A stretch of DNA of 64,000 bases from Gracilimonas sp046602855. GTDB lineage: Bacteria; Bacteroidota; Rhodothermia; Balneolales; Balneolaceae. Location of the stretch: contig NZ_JBKINJ010000002.1 in assembly GCF_046602855.1 (NCBI RefSeq), positions 62,001 through 126,000 on the forward strand. Reading direction: 5' to 3'. Below, piece after piece: positions 37,726 to 46,633 of the stretch. The notes beneath the pieces were generated by a model that was not told where the DNA came from, did not search any database, and saw only the letters and a list, made by a program, of their open reading frames with translations. A program made the translations under genes and the position numbers. Numbering within the stretch: the first letter of the stretch is position 1; each line of letters starts with the position of its first letter.

Positions 37726-40176
37726 TTAAAAGAATCTTGCCACACTGATCCCTAAGAAGAAACCGGGATCATCTATTCGGTAAGCCAGGTCTGCTCTGAG
37801 AAGGTTAAAGATATTACTTAACGAGATGCCCGCCTCCATATGCCAGTCCTGCGTAAGAACCGGTGGAGATCCATATCTGTTATGAAATTCATTCACCTGA
37901 CGATCCGTAACCCAGGTCTTACCCACCCCACCAAAAGCTATCACACTTAATCCGGTCTTTGGGGCACTGCGCCAACCAAGCATTTCGAGGGGCACACTCT
38001 TAAAATTATGCTCGGCATTCAAAGCCACATAGCTCGCACCTTCATAGGGAATATACCGCTTGGTCTTGAAGGCACCGAAAGGCGTAAAGACGCCCTGAGC
38101 CACATCCAGTACTTCGTTTTTTTGAACGGGAAGTTCTCCGATATAAGTACCGGCGTTCAGTCTCATTTCAAGCCGGTTAGGGAAGAACCGACGCTGATAA
38201 AATGTCTCAATACTTCGGTAGAGGTCTACCTTGAATTTTGTGTAATCCCAGCTGCTTCCCAGTAATTCTGCTGAATGCTCCACACTTAATTCAAAATCAT
38301 TTGCCCCGATAGCACCAAAGGCTTTTTTATCACTCCCTTCATTCCACGTCAATTTAAATGCACTCAGCTGACCTTCATCCACATAGCTGTTTGGGCGCTG
38401 GATCTCACTTCGTCCAAGGATGTCATAATTCGTACTGTAATCGATACTTTCGTGATCTTCGTACTGATATGACAGGCGAATGGATCCCGGAAATTTCATC
38501 ATCAGATAAGCTCCGCCAATAGAAAAGCTCTCATTGCGGTAGTAATCGAAGTAATCCGGATAACCGAACAGGGGTGTGAATGAGGTTAGTGTAGGGGTGA
38601 ACATATCAGAATTATACCGGGTATCATTGAATACTTTATATTCAGAAGCCAGAACGAACCTTCGCGTATGTTTCAATGGCCACCAGCTCATTTTCACCCC
38701 ATACGAAAAGGCTTCTTCGCCGGAACCGTATCCGGTACTGTACCCCCCGAAAACAGTTGAACCCAGCCTGTTATCAACATAACGCCGCTCGTGTTTTAAA
38801 CCTGCATACAATGCCTCCACGCGATTGAAGCGAGCCTGTGGAGTTATATTCCTGGACAGTTTAGACAAAACAGAACTCTGTGAGCCACCGCTTTGTCCGC
38901 CCCCACCGGTACTGGCCGAAACAGTGGTTCCGTCTGACCCTGATTCTTCTTCCCAGTCTATGAACCGCGTGAAGAAACCGGTGGGCCTAAAGGCTTTCTC
39001 GAGCGTGGCGGTGCTGTCAATGGATTCATAAGCTACTTCTTCCTGTTCATCCAGCGGGATCACATCCACCTGGCGGAAGAATATGGAGTCTTCCATCGCC
39101 ACTGAAGCGGAATCAACGCTAAGCATCTCATTTTTTTGGAACAGAGTGTCGGGCAATTCGATATTGACCTTATAGTCATTCAGTTTAGCAACCTGCCTGA
39201 AACCGATGGGCGGGAATCTTAGTCCTACCACCCCCACTTCCACCAGCCCGTCTATTCTCACGTCAACCGGCAGCCAGAAATCGCCCCCGAAGTTGCTGAA
39301 TTGCTGCGAATAGGACAGGTCAAAATCCTGCACCGGTGGCGGAAAGACCACCACGGCATTCGGTTTGAGGTCCACTTCCAGAAGGGCATACTCTTCGCCC
39401 AGCACAAAGATGGTTCCCTCAAACAAAGGCTGGAATTGTCGCTTAGAGCCAACCGAAATCTCATACACCACCTGCCCGTCTATGGACTGCATATCTTCCA
39501 GGGTGAAATCGTAATAGGAAAGAGCTTCCGGATGGGTGACACCCACCACATTAAAACCAGCAATATCCAGATTGTCGTCGTAGAAGTTCGGCAGGTAACT
39601 GACCCCCGCAAAATTCGAGGCCTCATCCATATTGGCCGTCTGTCGCTTCGATTTCAGTATCTCCCTCGAACCCTTTTCCTTATCCCAGTATGCGATCGAT
39701 ACGCTTTCTGAAATGGAAATGATGGACGTGTCATTCTTTAATTGCTGCCGCGTATAGGCCTCAGCCTGATAGGTATTGAGATCCGCCCGCCAGATCTTCT
39801 TTCGCTCGATCACTTCCCGCATAATGGCAATGGCCGGATCCCCACCGCTGACCGTGATCTCCCCCATATCGGCAATGGATGGGCGGAGCAGAAAATCAAC
39901 CGGCTCATCTGCATTGGTTACCACTACCTCCTGACTTTCAAACCCAATGAAACGCGCAATAAGGGTAACCGGAAGCTCGCTTACGATAAGGCTGAATTCC
40001 CCATCCTGATTTGAAATGGTTCCCTTATAGGTATCCTTGATCACGATATGAGCTGCCGGCAGGGGCTCTCCGGTCTCGGCATCGGCAATGCGACCTTCGA
40101 TCCTGTGTTGTGCAATCAGCGACGCAAAACCAAAGAGAATTGCCGCAATAGTAATAATGAAAGCCTTGATCTTCAT
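37726..40176 (-). CDS. DUF5686/carboxypeptidase-regulatory-like outer-membrane protein
   Basis: An 816-aa protein with a signal peptide (ending near LIAQH, residue 24). A CarboxypepD_reg-like beta-sandwich follows (about residues 25-105: IEGRIADAETGEPLPAAHIV, GTISNQDGEFSLIV). The remaining 700 residues fit DUF5686, a large barrel-containing family of Bacteroidota, with VRIDGLVEVGVVGLRFPPIG in the middle and GISVARFF at the C-terminus. A serine/glycine-rich spacer lies near residue 430. Function is unknown. It is the last chromosomal gene before the inserted element. Confidence 0.78.
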   Translation of the reverse strand: MKIKAFIITIAAILFGFASLIAQHRIEGRIADAETGEPLPAAHIVIKDTYKGTISNQDGEFSLIVSELPVTLIARFIGFESQEVVVTNADEPVDFLLRPSIADMGEITVSGGDPAIAIMREVIERKKIWRADLNTYQAEAYTRQQLKNDTSIISISESVSIAYWDKEKGSREILKSKRQTANMDEASNFAGVSYLPNFYDDNLDIAGFNVVGVTHPEALSYYDFTLEDMQSIDGQVVYEISVGSKRQFQPLFEGTIFVLGEEYALLEVDLKPNAVVVFPPPVQDFDLSYSQQFSNFGGDFWLPVDVRIDGLVEVGVVGLRFPPIGFRQVAKLNDYKVNIELPDTLFQKNEMLSVDSASVAMEDSIFFRQVDVIPLDEQEEVAYESIDSTATLEKAFRPTGFFTRFIDWEEESGSDGTTVSASTGGGGQSGGSQSSVLSKLSRNITPQARFNRVEALYAGLKHERRYVDNRLGSTVFGGYSTGYGSGEEAFSYGVKMSWWPLKHTRRFVLASEYKVFNDTRYNSDMFTPTLTSFTPLFGYPDYFDYYRNESFSIGGAYLMMKFPGSIRLSYQYEDHESIDYSTNYDILGRSEIQRPNSYVDEGQLSAFKLTWNEGSDKKAFGAIGANDFELSVEHSAELLGSSWDYTKFKVDLYRSIETFYQRRFFPNRLEMRLNAGTYIGELPVQKNEVLDVAQGVFTPFGAFKTKRYIPYEGASYVALNAEHNFKSVPLEMLGWRSAPKTGLSVIAFGGVGKTWVTDRQVNEFHNRYGSPPVLTQDWHMEAGISLSNIFNLLRADLAYRIDDPGFFLGISVARFF

Positions 40177-40281
40177 ATCTACAGGTTTTTGGACAGATGA
40201 ATATGCCCCTTCTACTATATAAGAGGTGAATAGTTACGCTAAGCTACGTATCTTTTTTATATTCGTTCAACCATTTGACCC

Positions 40282-40300
40282 GACCCTGTAGTTCAATTGG
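40282..40300 (+). repeat. attL: 19-bp copy of the tRNA-Arg 5' end
   Basis: Identical to 58287-58305. The next nine bases (TTATAATAC) match the tRNA copy (ATAGAATAG) at only six positions and the rest of the tRNA is absent, so this is the displaced 5' fragment at the left junction. Confidence 0.9.
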
Positions 40301-40304
40301 TTAT

Positions 40305-40331
40305 AATACTTATTTATATAAATAAAGTATT
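40305..40331. repeat. Inverted repeat just inside attL
   Basis: AATACTTATTTA, two-base centre, TAAATAAAGTATT: complementary over 12 bases with one bulged A. It begins five bases inside the left att copy. Possible integrase-associated site; it could also be chance in AT-rich DNA. Confidence 0.5.
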
Positions 40332-40358
40332 AACAATTACTTACATAGCTTTATGTAT

Positions 40359-40419
40359 GATTATGAATTCGATTATAAATCCGATTCAATCATCAATTCA
40401 TCAGGGTCATGATTATAAA
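40359..40419 (+). repeat. Three GATTATRAA direct repeats, left end (arm-type sites?)
   Basis: GATTATGAA at 40359, GATTATAAA at 40371 and GATTATAAA at 40411, all in the same orientation. The first two are 12 bases apart. The same motif is paired with an 11-base step at the right end (58220, 58231). This is the pattern expected of arm-type binding sites for the integrase or excisionase. Confidence 0.6.
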
Positions 40420-40462
40420 TTTTGTTCTTCCAATTTCCACTTAAACTTTAAGAAAGTAATAT

Positions 40463-40663
40463 ATGAGTTCAAGAAAAACACGAAGAAGAAACAAAGAGAT
40501 ATTAGACCGACAACCTACTGTCACACTTAAAGAATTAATGGATAGAGGTGAGGTAACAGTGGATGATTTTGAAGAACTAAATTTAGTTGGTGGTTTGACG
40601 GGAAGAAGGAATAACCCCTGGTGGAAAAGAATGGATGAATTAAGTAAAAAACCTGAAAGATAG
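40463..40663 (+). CDS. Small basic element protein with LNL...RRNNPWWK motif
   Basis: A 66-aa protein, arginine-rich at the N-terminus (SSRKTRRRNKEIL), acidic in the middle, ending in ELNLVGGLTGRRNNPWWKR. The start ATG follows an AAGAAAG sequence at good spacing. A diverged copy of its C-terminal motif occurs in the same element near 51045-51113 (LNLIDDLRSRRNNQWRK), which supports it being a real gene family. It has no known domain. It sits first inside the left end of the element. Confidence 0.6.
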   Translation: MSSRKTRRRNKEILDRQPTVTLKELMDRGEVTVDDFEELNLVGGLTGRRNNPWWKRMDELSKKPER

Positions 40664-40693
40664 AAACTTATAACCCTATATCATCATATAGAT

Positions 40694-41662
40694 TTAGTAC
40701 TCAAGTCTTCTATTGAGTCCATTAAATACGTCTTTATGAGAATAGATAAATATACTAGTATCAGGTAGAATATTCTTTAATCTCTTGTACTCTTCTTCAA
40801 TATTCTTGTTTTCATAATAGTAGGTGTAATGTATAGTTTCAAAATTACTTTTTATGACATCAATAATATGTTCATCATACTCATGTAAACTATATCCATA
40901 AATAAATAAATCAGAACTTGAGTCTTCTCTCAAACTTTCCAGTACAAAACTCAAATAAGGTGATTGACTTATTTTGTCTAATTTATATTCACTTCCTCCC
41001 TCTGATATAATATGTGGAAATTCTTTTGACTTAAATTTTCTTTGTAGGATTTTTTTTAGATAATCTTTTTTACTTCTACTTTTTACTTTATAAACCTGTT
41101 CTCCTGATTGATATATATGTAAACATCCGTGTAAATATAAGAGGGTTTTTCTCCCATCAACAATATGATTCCTATCGAAGTAAAGTTTTCCATCATAACT
41201 TTTATTAAACCCATCAGAATATTTTTCAAATCCAATAAGAGAAATCAGGTAGTAGACAGATAAATCGTAATTTGTAGTATATATACTTCCAAACATATCT
41301 AACTCATCTCTAACTCCTGTCTTATAATCCAAATGGGAAAGAGGTACTGAATAATCAAGAATAACATTACAGAACAACTCTTTTAGTTCATATTCGATTT
41401 CTATCAACTCTTTATTATCAAAACCCAATACTTTATTCAGACCCTTTTCACTATTTAATCCATGAAGTATTTCTTCAATGTTTTCTGTCTCAATCTCTTG
41501 AATATATTTTTCCAATTTAGAACTTGATTTCTTACTGATTTCACTCAATATAGTTCTGTAGTCAAACCTTTCATTTACTCCGATACTGAAACCATTACCT
41601 AAAAGTATTGGTGTTCCCTTTAGTCTTTTAGAATCATATTCTACAAATTCATTTCTCATCAT
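40694..41662 (-). CDS. SIR2-like / DUF4917-family protein
   Basis: A 322-aa cytosolic protein. A nucleotide-binding-like LLGNGFSI (residues 20-27), SIYTTNYD (126-133), YLHG (176-179) and IYGYSLHEYDEHI (254-266) match the order of motifs in SIR2-like/DUF4917 proteins, where Asn and His sit in the NAD site. Many SIR2-like proteins in defence systems (ThsA, DSR2) deplete NAD+; whether this one does is inference. Its ATG overlaps the TGA of a 37-aa ORF (ATGA), so translation is probably coupled. Strongly AT-rich cargo of the element. Confidence 0.68.
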   Translation of the reverse strand: MMRNEFVEYDSKRLKGTPILLGNGFSIGVNERFDYRTILSEISKKSSSKLEKYIQEIETENIEEILHGLNSEKGLNKVLGFDNKELIEIEYELKELFCNVILDYSVPLSHLDYKTGVRDELDMFGSIYTTNYDLSVYYLISLIGFEKYSDGFNKSYDGKLYFDRNHIVDGRKTLLYLHGCLHIYQSGEQVYKVKSRSKKDYLKKILQRKFKSKEFPHIISEGGSEYKLDKISQSPYLSFVLESLREDSSSDLFIYGYSLHEYDEHIIDVIKSNFETIHYTYYYENKNIEEEYKRLKNILPDTSIFIYSHKDVFNGLNRRLEY

Positions 41663-41772
41663 ATCTGGTTCTCTTTATTTGAGACTCCGTTCATCTTACC
41701 TGAATTCTTATCATGAATCTCAATTGATTCATCTTCAGATATCTCTTTTAATTCATTATATTTTAATGACAT
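41659..41772 (-). CDS. Tiny ORF translationally coupled to the SIR2-like gene
   Basis: A 37-aa ORF beginning MSLKYNELKEISEDESIEIH, mostly charged and acidic. Its stop codon overlaps the start of the SIR2-like gene by four bases (ATGA). No family is recognised and no clear ribosome-binding site is visible, which is normal in this phylum. It could be a leader peptide, a small regulator or an antitoxin-like partner. The overlap is the only real evidence. Confidence 0.4.
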   Translation of the reverse strand: MSLKYNELKEISEDESIEIHDKNSGKMNGVSNKENQI

Positions 41773-41876
41773 ATTGGGTTATTTTGAATTAAAGTTGAAT
41801 TCAGTATAACCCCATCAAACCCCGATTATCAATACCGATATTTTTTGATAATTTTCTGTAAAATTTTTGAGACGAT

Positions 41877-43100
41877 TTAATACCACATATGAGTTGTGTA
41901 AATTACATTACCATCTTCATCAAACTCTTCTAATTTATATTTTTCACTGTCATAAGTTCTTTGTTTCCATAATGTTCCGTCAGGTTTATACTCAGTCCAA
42001 ACATTAAAAAAATCTCCCTTCTTGAACTGTCCCTCTAACTTAACATTACCGTTCTCATAGTATCTTTTATAAAAACCATCATAAATATCATCAGTCAGAT
42101 TAATTTCTATTTTAATATCACCGTTTGGGTAGAAGATACTCCATAAACCATTTTTACTACCATCATTAAAACTTCCTTTTAATTGAGGTGTTTCAGATAA
42201 TGGAAAGTATTTTATTAATTCTCCGTCTTTAACCCCGTTCTTGTATTCTAATTCTAAACTTTTTTTACCAACAGATTTTACTACCCACCTACCATCTCTT
42301 TCTCCATTTTTATAAAAACCTGACACAGAACTTATATCATCTTCAAAAAGAAAAAAATTTCCATCTTCGAATAAGTTATGACTACTAAGTTTCTTGAAAC
42401 TAACACTATAAAAAGTCCCAACACTTGTTGAGATTAAATCAAATAATTCACTTCCCTCACCCTCACTATTATACAGACTAATATCAACAACAAATCTTCC
42501 ATTAAACGAACCCTCCCTAAAATCAACAGTTAATATCGTGTCTTGACTTGAAGTTAGTTCCACATATCTACTATCGTATAATCCATCAGAGAATCTTACA
42601 TCAACATTCACAACACCGTTTTGATGGTACTTTTTGTAAGTCCCATCCCTTGTTCCTCCCTTGTACATTATCTCCGACTCAATACTACCGTCTCTATAAA
42701 AAGATTTCCAAACTCCTTCTTCCATACCATCAAGATAACTACCAACACTAAGTATTTGTCCATTATCATAATATGTTTTCCACTCACCTATCTTGAAACC
42801 ATCCTCAAATTCCCCTTCCTTTTTTAATTGTGTATTCAAGTGAAACTCCTGGTAAAGACCATCTCTGAACCCATTTTCATACTCAACTTTTAAAGTCAAA
42901 ACATTATTTGTGGAGTCTACTTCTGTTCCAGTAAAAGGAGTATTACTGTTTACTTGATAAGTAGTATCATTTCTTTCAACAAGTCTGTCAGACTTAACTA
43001 CAAAATCTGAATCAGATGTATTGAAACATGAGTTTAGAATCAGACTGAAACAAATAACCGAAGTGAGGAATAAGAATTTTCTATAATACATCAGTATCAA
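41877..43100 (-). CDS. MORN/YwqK-type repeat lipoprotein
   Basis: A 407-aa lipoprotein (signal with SLILNSC, about residue 25). At least eight copies of the MORN-2/YwqK pattern follow, for example GEFEDGFKIGEWKTYYDNGQ and GEFEDG-like units such as GQFKKGDFFNVWTEYKPDG. The family is often annotated 'toxin-antitoxin system YwqK family antitoxin', but that label is weakly founded and the lipoprotein signal argues for a surface or periplasmic role. A second, short MORN protein occurs at 54820 in the same element. Confidence 0.75.
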   Translation of the reverse strand: MILMYYRKFLFLTSVICFSLILNSCFNTSDSDFVVKSDRLVERNDTTYQVNSNTPFTGTEVDSTNNVLTLKVEYENGFRDGLYQEFHLNTQLKKEGEFEDGFKIGEWKTYYDNGQILSVGSYLDGMEEGVWKSFYRDGSIESEIMYKGGTRDGTYKKYHQNGVVNVDVRFSDGLYDSRYVELTSSQDTILTVDFREGSFNGRFVVDISLYNSEGEGSELFDLISTSVGTFYSVSFKKLSSHNLFEDGNFFLFEDDISSVSGFYKNGERDGRWVVKSVGKKSLELEYKNGVKDGELIKYFPLSETPQLKGSFNDGSKNGLWSIFYPNGDIKIEINLTDDIYDGFYKRYYENGNVKLEGQFKKGDFFNVWTEYKPDGTLWKQRTYDSEKYKLEEFDEDGNVIYTTHMWY

Positions 43101-43167
43101 CTTAGTAAATGAATAATGACAATAACTTAGTTATGTTTGTTTAAAATAAAACATTGAACCATCTATT

Positions 43168-43812
43168 ATGAAGAATAAGACTGACAATATTGAACCTTTT
43201 AAACATATTGTTGAGATTTTTGAAAAATTTGAAATTGATTTATCTAATTACCTCAGTCTTGTTGAAAAAGAAGATTGGACATTTATTATACAACTACATT
43301 CTTATTTAGAAGAATTTTGTAGAATCTCAATAGTTAACCTATTAAACAAATCGACCCGTATTATACTAACTGAAGAGTATACCGAGTTAGATTTTTCAAA
43401 ATTTGTTAATACTTTAAGTATGGGAGACAAAAACATTGGGTACATATCTTTCCTTACAGATACTAATCTTCTACCATCAAGTTTTAAAAGGTTTCTAAAG
43501 GAATTAACTCAATTACGAAACAAGTTTGTTCACGACCATAACTATCTGAACTTTTCAATTAAAGATTATTATCAGGAATTAGATTCTAATCAAAAAAAGA
43601 ATTTCCACTACTTGATTCAAATACAGAAAGTTGACCCTAAGTCAACTTTACTTGGAGATTCAAAAATCTATAAAGACAAAATTTTAAGTACCTCTTTTCA
43701 ATTAATTTCAGAATTGAGTCATTTCATCGGATATGTAGATGATAGTTCAGATTTTATAAATGAGTCAATGTTTAAATTCGTAAATACAAATCATCCTGAT
43801 GATAAAATCTAA
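43168..43812 (+). CDS. HEPN-like protein with Rx4H motif (A)
   Basis: A 214-aa, mainly helical cytosolic protein. LRNKFVHDHNYL holds R117-N-K-F-V-H122, the Rx4H signature of HEPN-superfamily nucleases and of related MAE_28990/DUF4145-like proteins, placed after an amphipathic helix as expected. HEPN proteins are common toxins or RNA-cleaving effectors in TA and anti-phage systems. No cognate nucleotidyltransferase (MNT) gene is adjacent. It is divergent from the MORN lipoprotein gene and 120 bases upstream of the serine recombinase. The assignment rests on the motif and helical context only. Confidence 0.5.
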   Translation: MKNKTDNIEPFKHIVEIFEKFEIDLSNYLSLVEKEDWTFIIQLHSYLEEFCRISIVNLLNKSTRIILTEEYTELDFSKFVNTLSMGDKNIGYISFLTDTNLLPSSFKRFLKELTQLRNKFVHDHNYLNFSIKDYYQELDSNQKKNFHYLIQIQKVDPKSTLLGDSKIYKDKILSTSFQLISELSHFIGYVDDSSDFINESMFKFVNTNHPDDKI

Positions 43813-43932
43813 TCTTACTCTTTTAGACTATACTCCAATCAGTAAAATAGTCACCCCTCTCAGTTGTGTTTAAACTGGTGTTTTATTACTATAATAGGGT
43901 TAAAATTAGCCCACCCTTAAATAGTAAATAAT

Positions 43933-44556
43933 ATGAAAGTATTTTATTCAAGAGTTTCGACTCAGGAACAAAACGAGTCAAGACAGTTAAAAAACCTTGA
44001 TTCCTTTGACTATGTATTCACGGATAAGTGTAGTGGTTCCATCCCTCTTTGGGAAAGACCTAAAGGGTCACAGATAAAAGAACTGATAGACCAAGAAAAA
44101 CTATCACAATTAGAAGTACACTCTATCGACCGTCTGGGGAGGGACACAATTTCAGTTCTTAACGTTTGGAAAGAATTGACTGAAATGGGTATTCGGGTAG
44201 TATGTAGAAATCCTAACTTTCAGAACCTGAATGACCAGGGTGAAACTGACATGTTCTCTGAACTGATGATTTCAATCCTCTCCACCATGTCAGACTTTGA
44301 AAGAAAGATGATTAGAGAAAGACAACGAGAAGGAATTGAAAGACGGAAGTTAGAAGGTGGTTACAGGGGACGGAAAGTAGGTACAACAGAGAGTAGAGAG
44401 AGGTTTTTAAATAAACCTAAGACCAAAATGATTATCAAGGACTTGGATAACGGTTATACAACTCAGGAAATTTCTAAAAGATGTAGATGTAGTTATTCTA
44501 CAATTGATAAGGTCAGGAAAACATTAAATGAAGAGTACTTTACAGAAGTGAATTAA
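43933..44556 (+). CDS. Serine recombinase (resolvase/invertase family)
   Basis: A 207-aa small serine recombinase. The catalytic motif YSRVSTQEQ places the nucleophile at Ser9. The second conserved region is SIDRLGRDTISVL (about residues 64-76), followed by the E-helix region STMSDFERKMIRERQREGIE and a C-terminal HTH with NGYTTQEISKRCRCSYSTI. The length is normal for a resolvase or invertase. It is central in the element and reads rightward. A 12-bp perfect palindrome lies 28 bases past its stop and might be part of its site. Possible roles: multimer resolution or inversion. Confidence 0.92.
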   Translation: MKVFYSRVSTQEQNESRQLKNLDSFDYVFTDKCSGSIPLWERPKGSQIKELIDQEKLSQLEVHSIDRLGRDTISVLNVWKELTEMGIRVVCRNPNFQNLNDQGETDMFSELMISILSTMSDFERKMIRERQREGIERRKLEGGYRGRKVGTTESRERFLNKPKTKMIIKDLDNGYTTQEISKRCRCSYSTIDKVRKTLNEEYFTEVN

Positions 44557-44584
44557 TTCTCACCTTTCTTTCAATACATAATCA

Positions 44585-44596
44585 GTCAGTACTGAC
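44585..44596. repeat. 12-bp palindrome after the serine recombinase
   Basis: GTCAGTACTGAC is a perfect palindrome in the 100-base gap between the convergent recombinase and HNH-like genes. No T run follows, so it is not an obvious terminator. It could be a protein-binding site. Confidence 0.4.
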
Positions 44597-44656
44597 GTAT
44601 TAGAACGGTCTTGATTTCGAATACTTCAACCAAGTTTATTCATGATTAAAATTAAA

Positions 44657-45397
44657 TCACCATTCAAATTTAATACTCTGAAGTACTTTCCCATCTCTTT
44701 TAAGATCTATACCCTCTCTTCTATAGTAAAGTTTACCCCCGAGAATTAAATCTTCATTAAATACAGATTTATTTATAGTATCTACCACTTCATTAGTTAA
44801 ATGTAGATAATATTGAAAACCCCGAAATACAAAAAGACCACCTACAATGTTACCTCCTACTACTCGAGGTTGAAAAACGACAAAATTTTTAGTTTGTATA
44901 TTGTGATTTGACTCGACCATATATATACCCATTGGATAGGTGAAAAATCCTTCGTACAAATAATCAATTAGTGTTTCTGATGGTTTACCATTAGTATCAG
45001 AATCAATACCGATTGGATATTCTTTCTGTGTACAAATGTTAATCAACAACTTCAACAACAGTTTTTCTAATAGATTCCCATCAAGTTTATATTCCTTATA
45101 CGGGATTCTCTTTTTTTCAACTGTTCTAATTGATTTAGTTCTCTTATTGAATTTATCAATCGTTTCAACATAATCTTTACCAAAATTATCTAATGGTGAA
45201 AGACTTGAATTGTGGTGTTCACAGAGATTATTATTTACAAGACTTTTTCGTCCAACTGATTTTTCTTCTTTACACCAAAAGAACCCTTTTACAGTAATTT
45301 TTCCTGATGGTATAATTACATTTGGAATAACATGTTCTCCTGATATTTGTTTAACACAGTCACCTCTCGAAGAGAATAAACATTTTGGATTATTCAT
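44657..45397 (-). CDS. HNH-endonuclease-like protein
   Basis: A 246-aa protein. The N-terminal 70 residues follow the zinc-bound HNH layout CxnC...EHVIP...CxxxN: Cys6 and Cys14, SGEHVIPNVI (His22), then LCEHHNSSLSPLD (Cys59, His62 in place of the usual second Cys, Asn63). The rest (about 75-246) is unfamiliar and probably a target or regulatory domain. HNH proteins of this kind appear in restriction and anti-phage loci. Activity is uncertain because one zinc ligand is changed. It is convergent with the serine recombinase. Confidence 0.58.
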   Translation of the reverse strand: MNNPKCLFSSRGDCVKQISGEHVIPNVIIPSGKITVKGFFWCKEEKSVGRKSLVNNNLCEHHNSSLSPLDNFGKDYVETIDKFNKRTKSIRTVEKKRIPYKEYKLDGNLLEKLLLKLLINICTQKEYPIGIDSDTNGKPSETLIDYLYEGFFTYPMGIYMVESNHNIQTKNFVVFQPRVVGGNIVGGLFVFRGFQYYLHLTNEVVDTINKSVFNEDLILGGKLYYRREGIDLKRDGKVLQSIKFEW

Positions 45398-45569
45398 ATA
45401 ACACCAACCTTTTCATTTAACAATATCTGAATAGTATCCAAACTAATCTAAATTGGAGTCCATAAAACTAGTATATATATACCATTGTCTAAAATATCAG
45501 AATGTTTTCTATAAATTATGATGATCTATATTTTAATTTTTGTTAGAAACATTATGAAGAAATCGATTT

Positions 45570-46592
45570 TTAGTCATGAATTCGAATAACCCAATTTCCA
45601 ATTGTGTTTACTTTGATATGAAATGTCCCCGTCTTATAAATATTATTTGTCCCTCTGTTTTCATCAGAATTTATGATTACCTCAACAAGGTCCCCGTTCT
45701 TATCAATCAAATAACCAGAGATTAATTGTCCATCATTTGTCCACGATATTCTCCAAGGACTTTTAACTGTAAATCTCTCCGTATTATTGATACCCGAACC
45801 ACTAAAATAATAGTTGGACTCTTCACGACTTTGACTATAATTATCTAAGTTATTTTTCGAGTCCTCTACTATAAAGTCATCTGTAAATTTTGAATCTGTG
45901 AATACCTTATTAAAAGTATCGTAATATGTAACTGAATCTACCTCGATATAGGAACCATTTTCAAACCTATCCAAATAGTATTCTTGGTTCTTACTTTTGT
46001 TTAATCCAACTAGAACAAACCTAATTGGACCCTCATTCGAAATATATATTGGTAGGAAACTTGTACACTCTTTGTATTTTGTGAACTCATCAACTTGATT
46101 ATATACAGTTTTAGTCAATCTGGAATAAATTGATTTCCTGGTCAAATAAAAATATTCTTCTTTAGATTCATCCAGTATACAGACCATATTAATTTTTTCA
46201 GGATAGAACAGTTTGTCGGTAGATTCTTCTGATAAAAGTAAACTAGTAGTTTCAACATAACTGTCATTATGTTCTTCGTAGGATATTGAATAGTATATCT
46301 CATCTTTGATTCTAATTTTACTCAAAAATAAACCCCCATCTGTTTCTTTAAGATAACTCACATATCCTTCTTTACCTTTCCATTTCTTATTACCATCTAA
46401 ATAATCCCAAAGAGTAAACTCAGTCAATTTCTTTTGACCAACTATTGTTGGTTCGTGGTACACTTTTTCTACTTCTGTTGTATCAATATTACTAGTGTTT
46501 ATACCATTTTTTCTTTCTTGAGAAAAAGATCCTTGGATTACCAAAAGTGTAAAAACAATAATTAGATGTATTCGTAATAACATATAATTCAT
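45570..46592 (-). CDS. Secreted protein of unknown function
   Basis: A 340-aa protein with a signal peptide (IHLIIVFTLLVIQGSFSQE; cleavage near residue 25). The remainder is rich in Tyr, Ser, Asn and beta-prone stretches, with no motif I recognise. Base composition is as AT-rich as its element neighbours. It lies 40 bases downstream of the HEPN-like gene B on the same strand, so the two may be co-transcribed. Probably periplasmic or surface exposed. Confidence 0.5.
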   Translation of the reverse strand: MNYMLLRIHLIIVFTLLVIQGSFSQERKNGINTSNIDTTEVEKVYHEPTIVGQKKLTEFTLWDYLDGNKKWKGKEGYVSYLKETDGGLFLSKIRIKDEIYYSISYEEHNDSYVETTSLLLSEESTDKLFYPEKINMVCILDESKEEYFYLTRKSIYSRLTKTVYNQVDEFTKYKECTSFLPIYISNEGPIRFVLVGLNKSKNQEYYLDRFENGSYIEVDSVTYYDTFNKVFTDSKFTDDFIVEDSKNNLDNYSQSREESNYYFSGSGINNTERFTVKSPWRISWTNDGQLISGYLIDKNGDLVEVIINSDENRGTNNIYKTGTFHIKVNTIGNWVIRIHD

Positions 46593-46633
46593 ACAAATGT
46601 AGATTAATTAAAGACAGGGAATTTTTATAATCA

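Noticed and set aside
40282..40360. A second complete tRNA-Arg at the left junction
   Set aside because: Only the first 19 bases match. Anticodon arm, T-arm and 3' acceptor strand are absent.
40297..40530. 77-codon plus-strand frame starting at attL
   Set aside because: Overlaps the better-supported 66-aa gene in another frame, and its sequence (Ile/Asn/Ser-rich) looks like translated AT-rich DNA.
41877..43100. Calling the MORN lipoprotein an antitoxin of a toxin-antitoxin pair
   Set aside because: The lipoprotein signal puts it outside the cytosol and no toxin gene is adjacent; the database label is weak.
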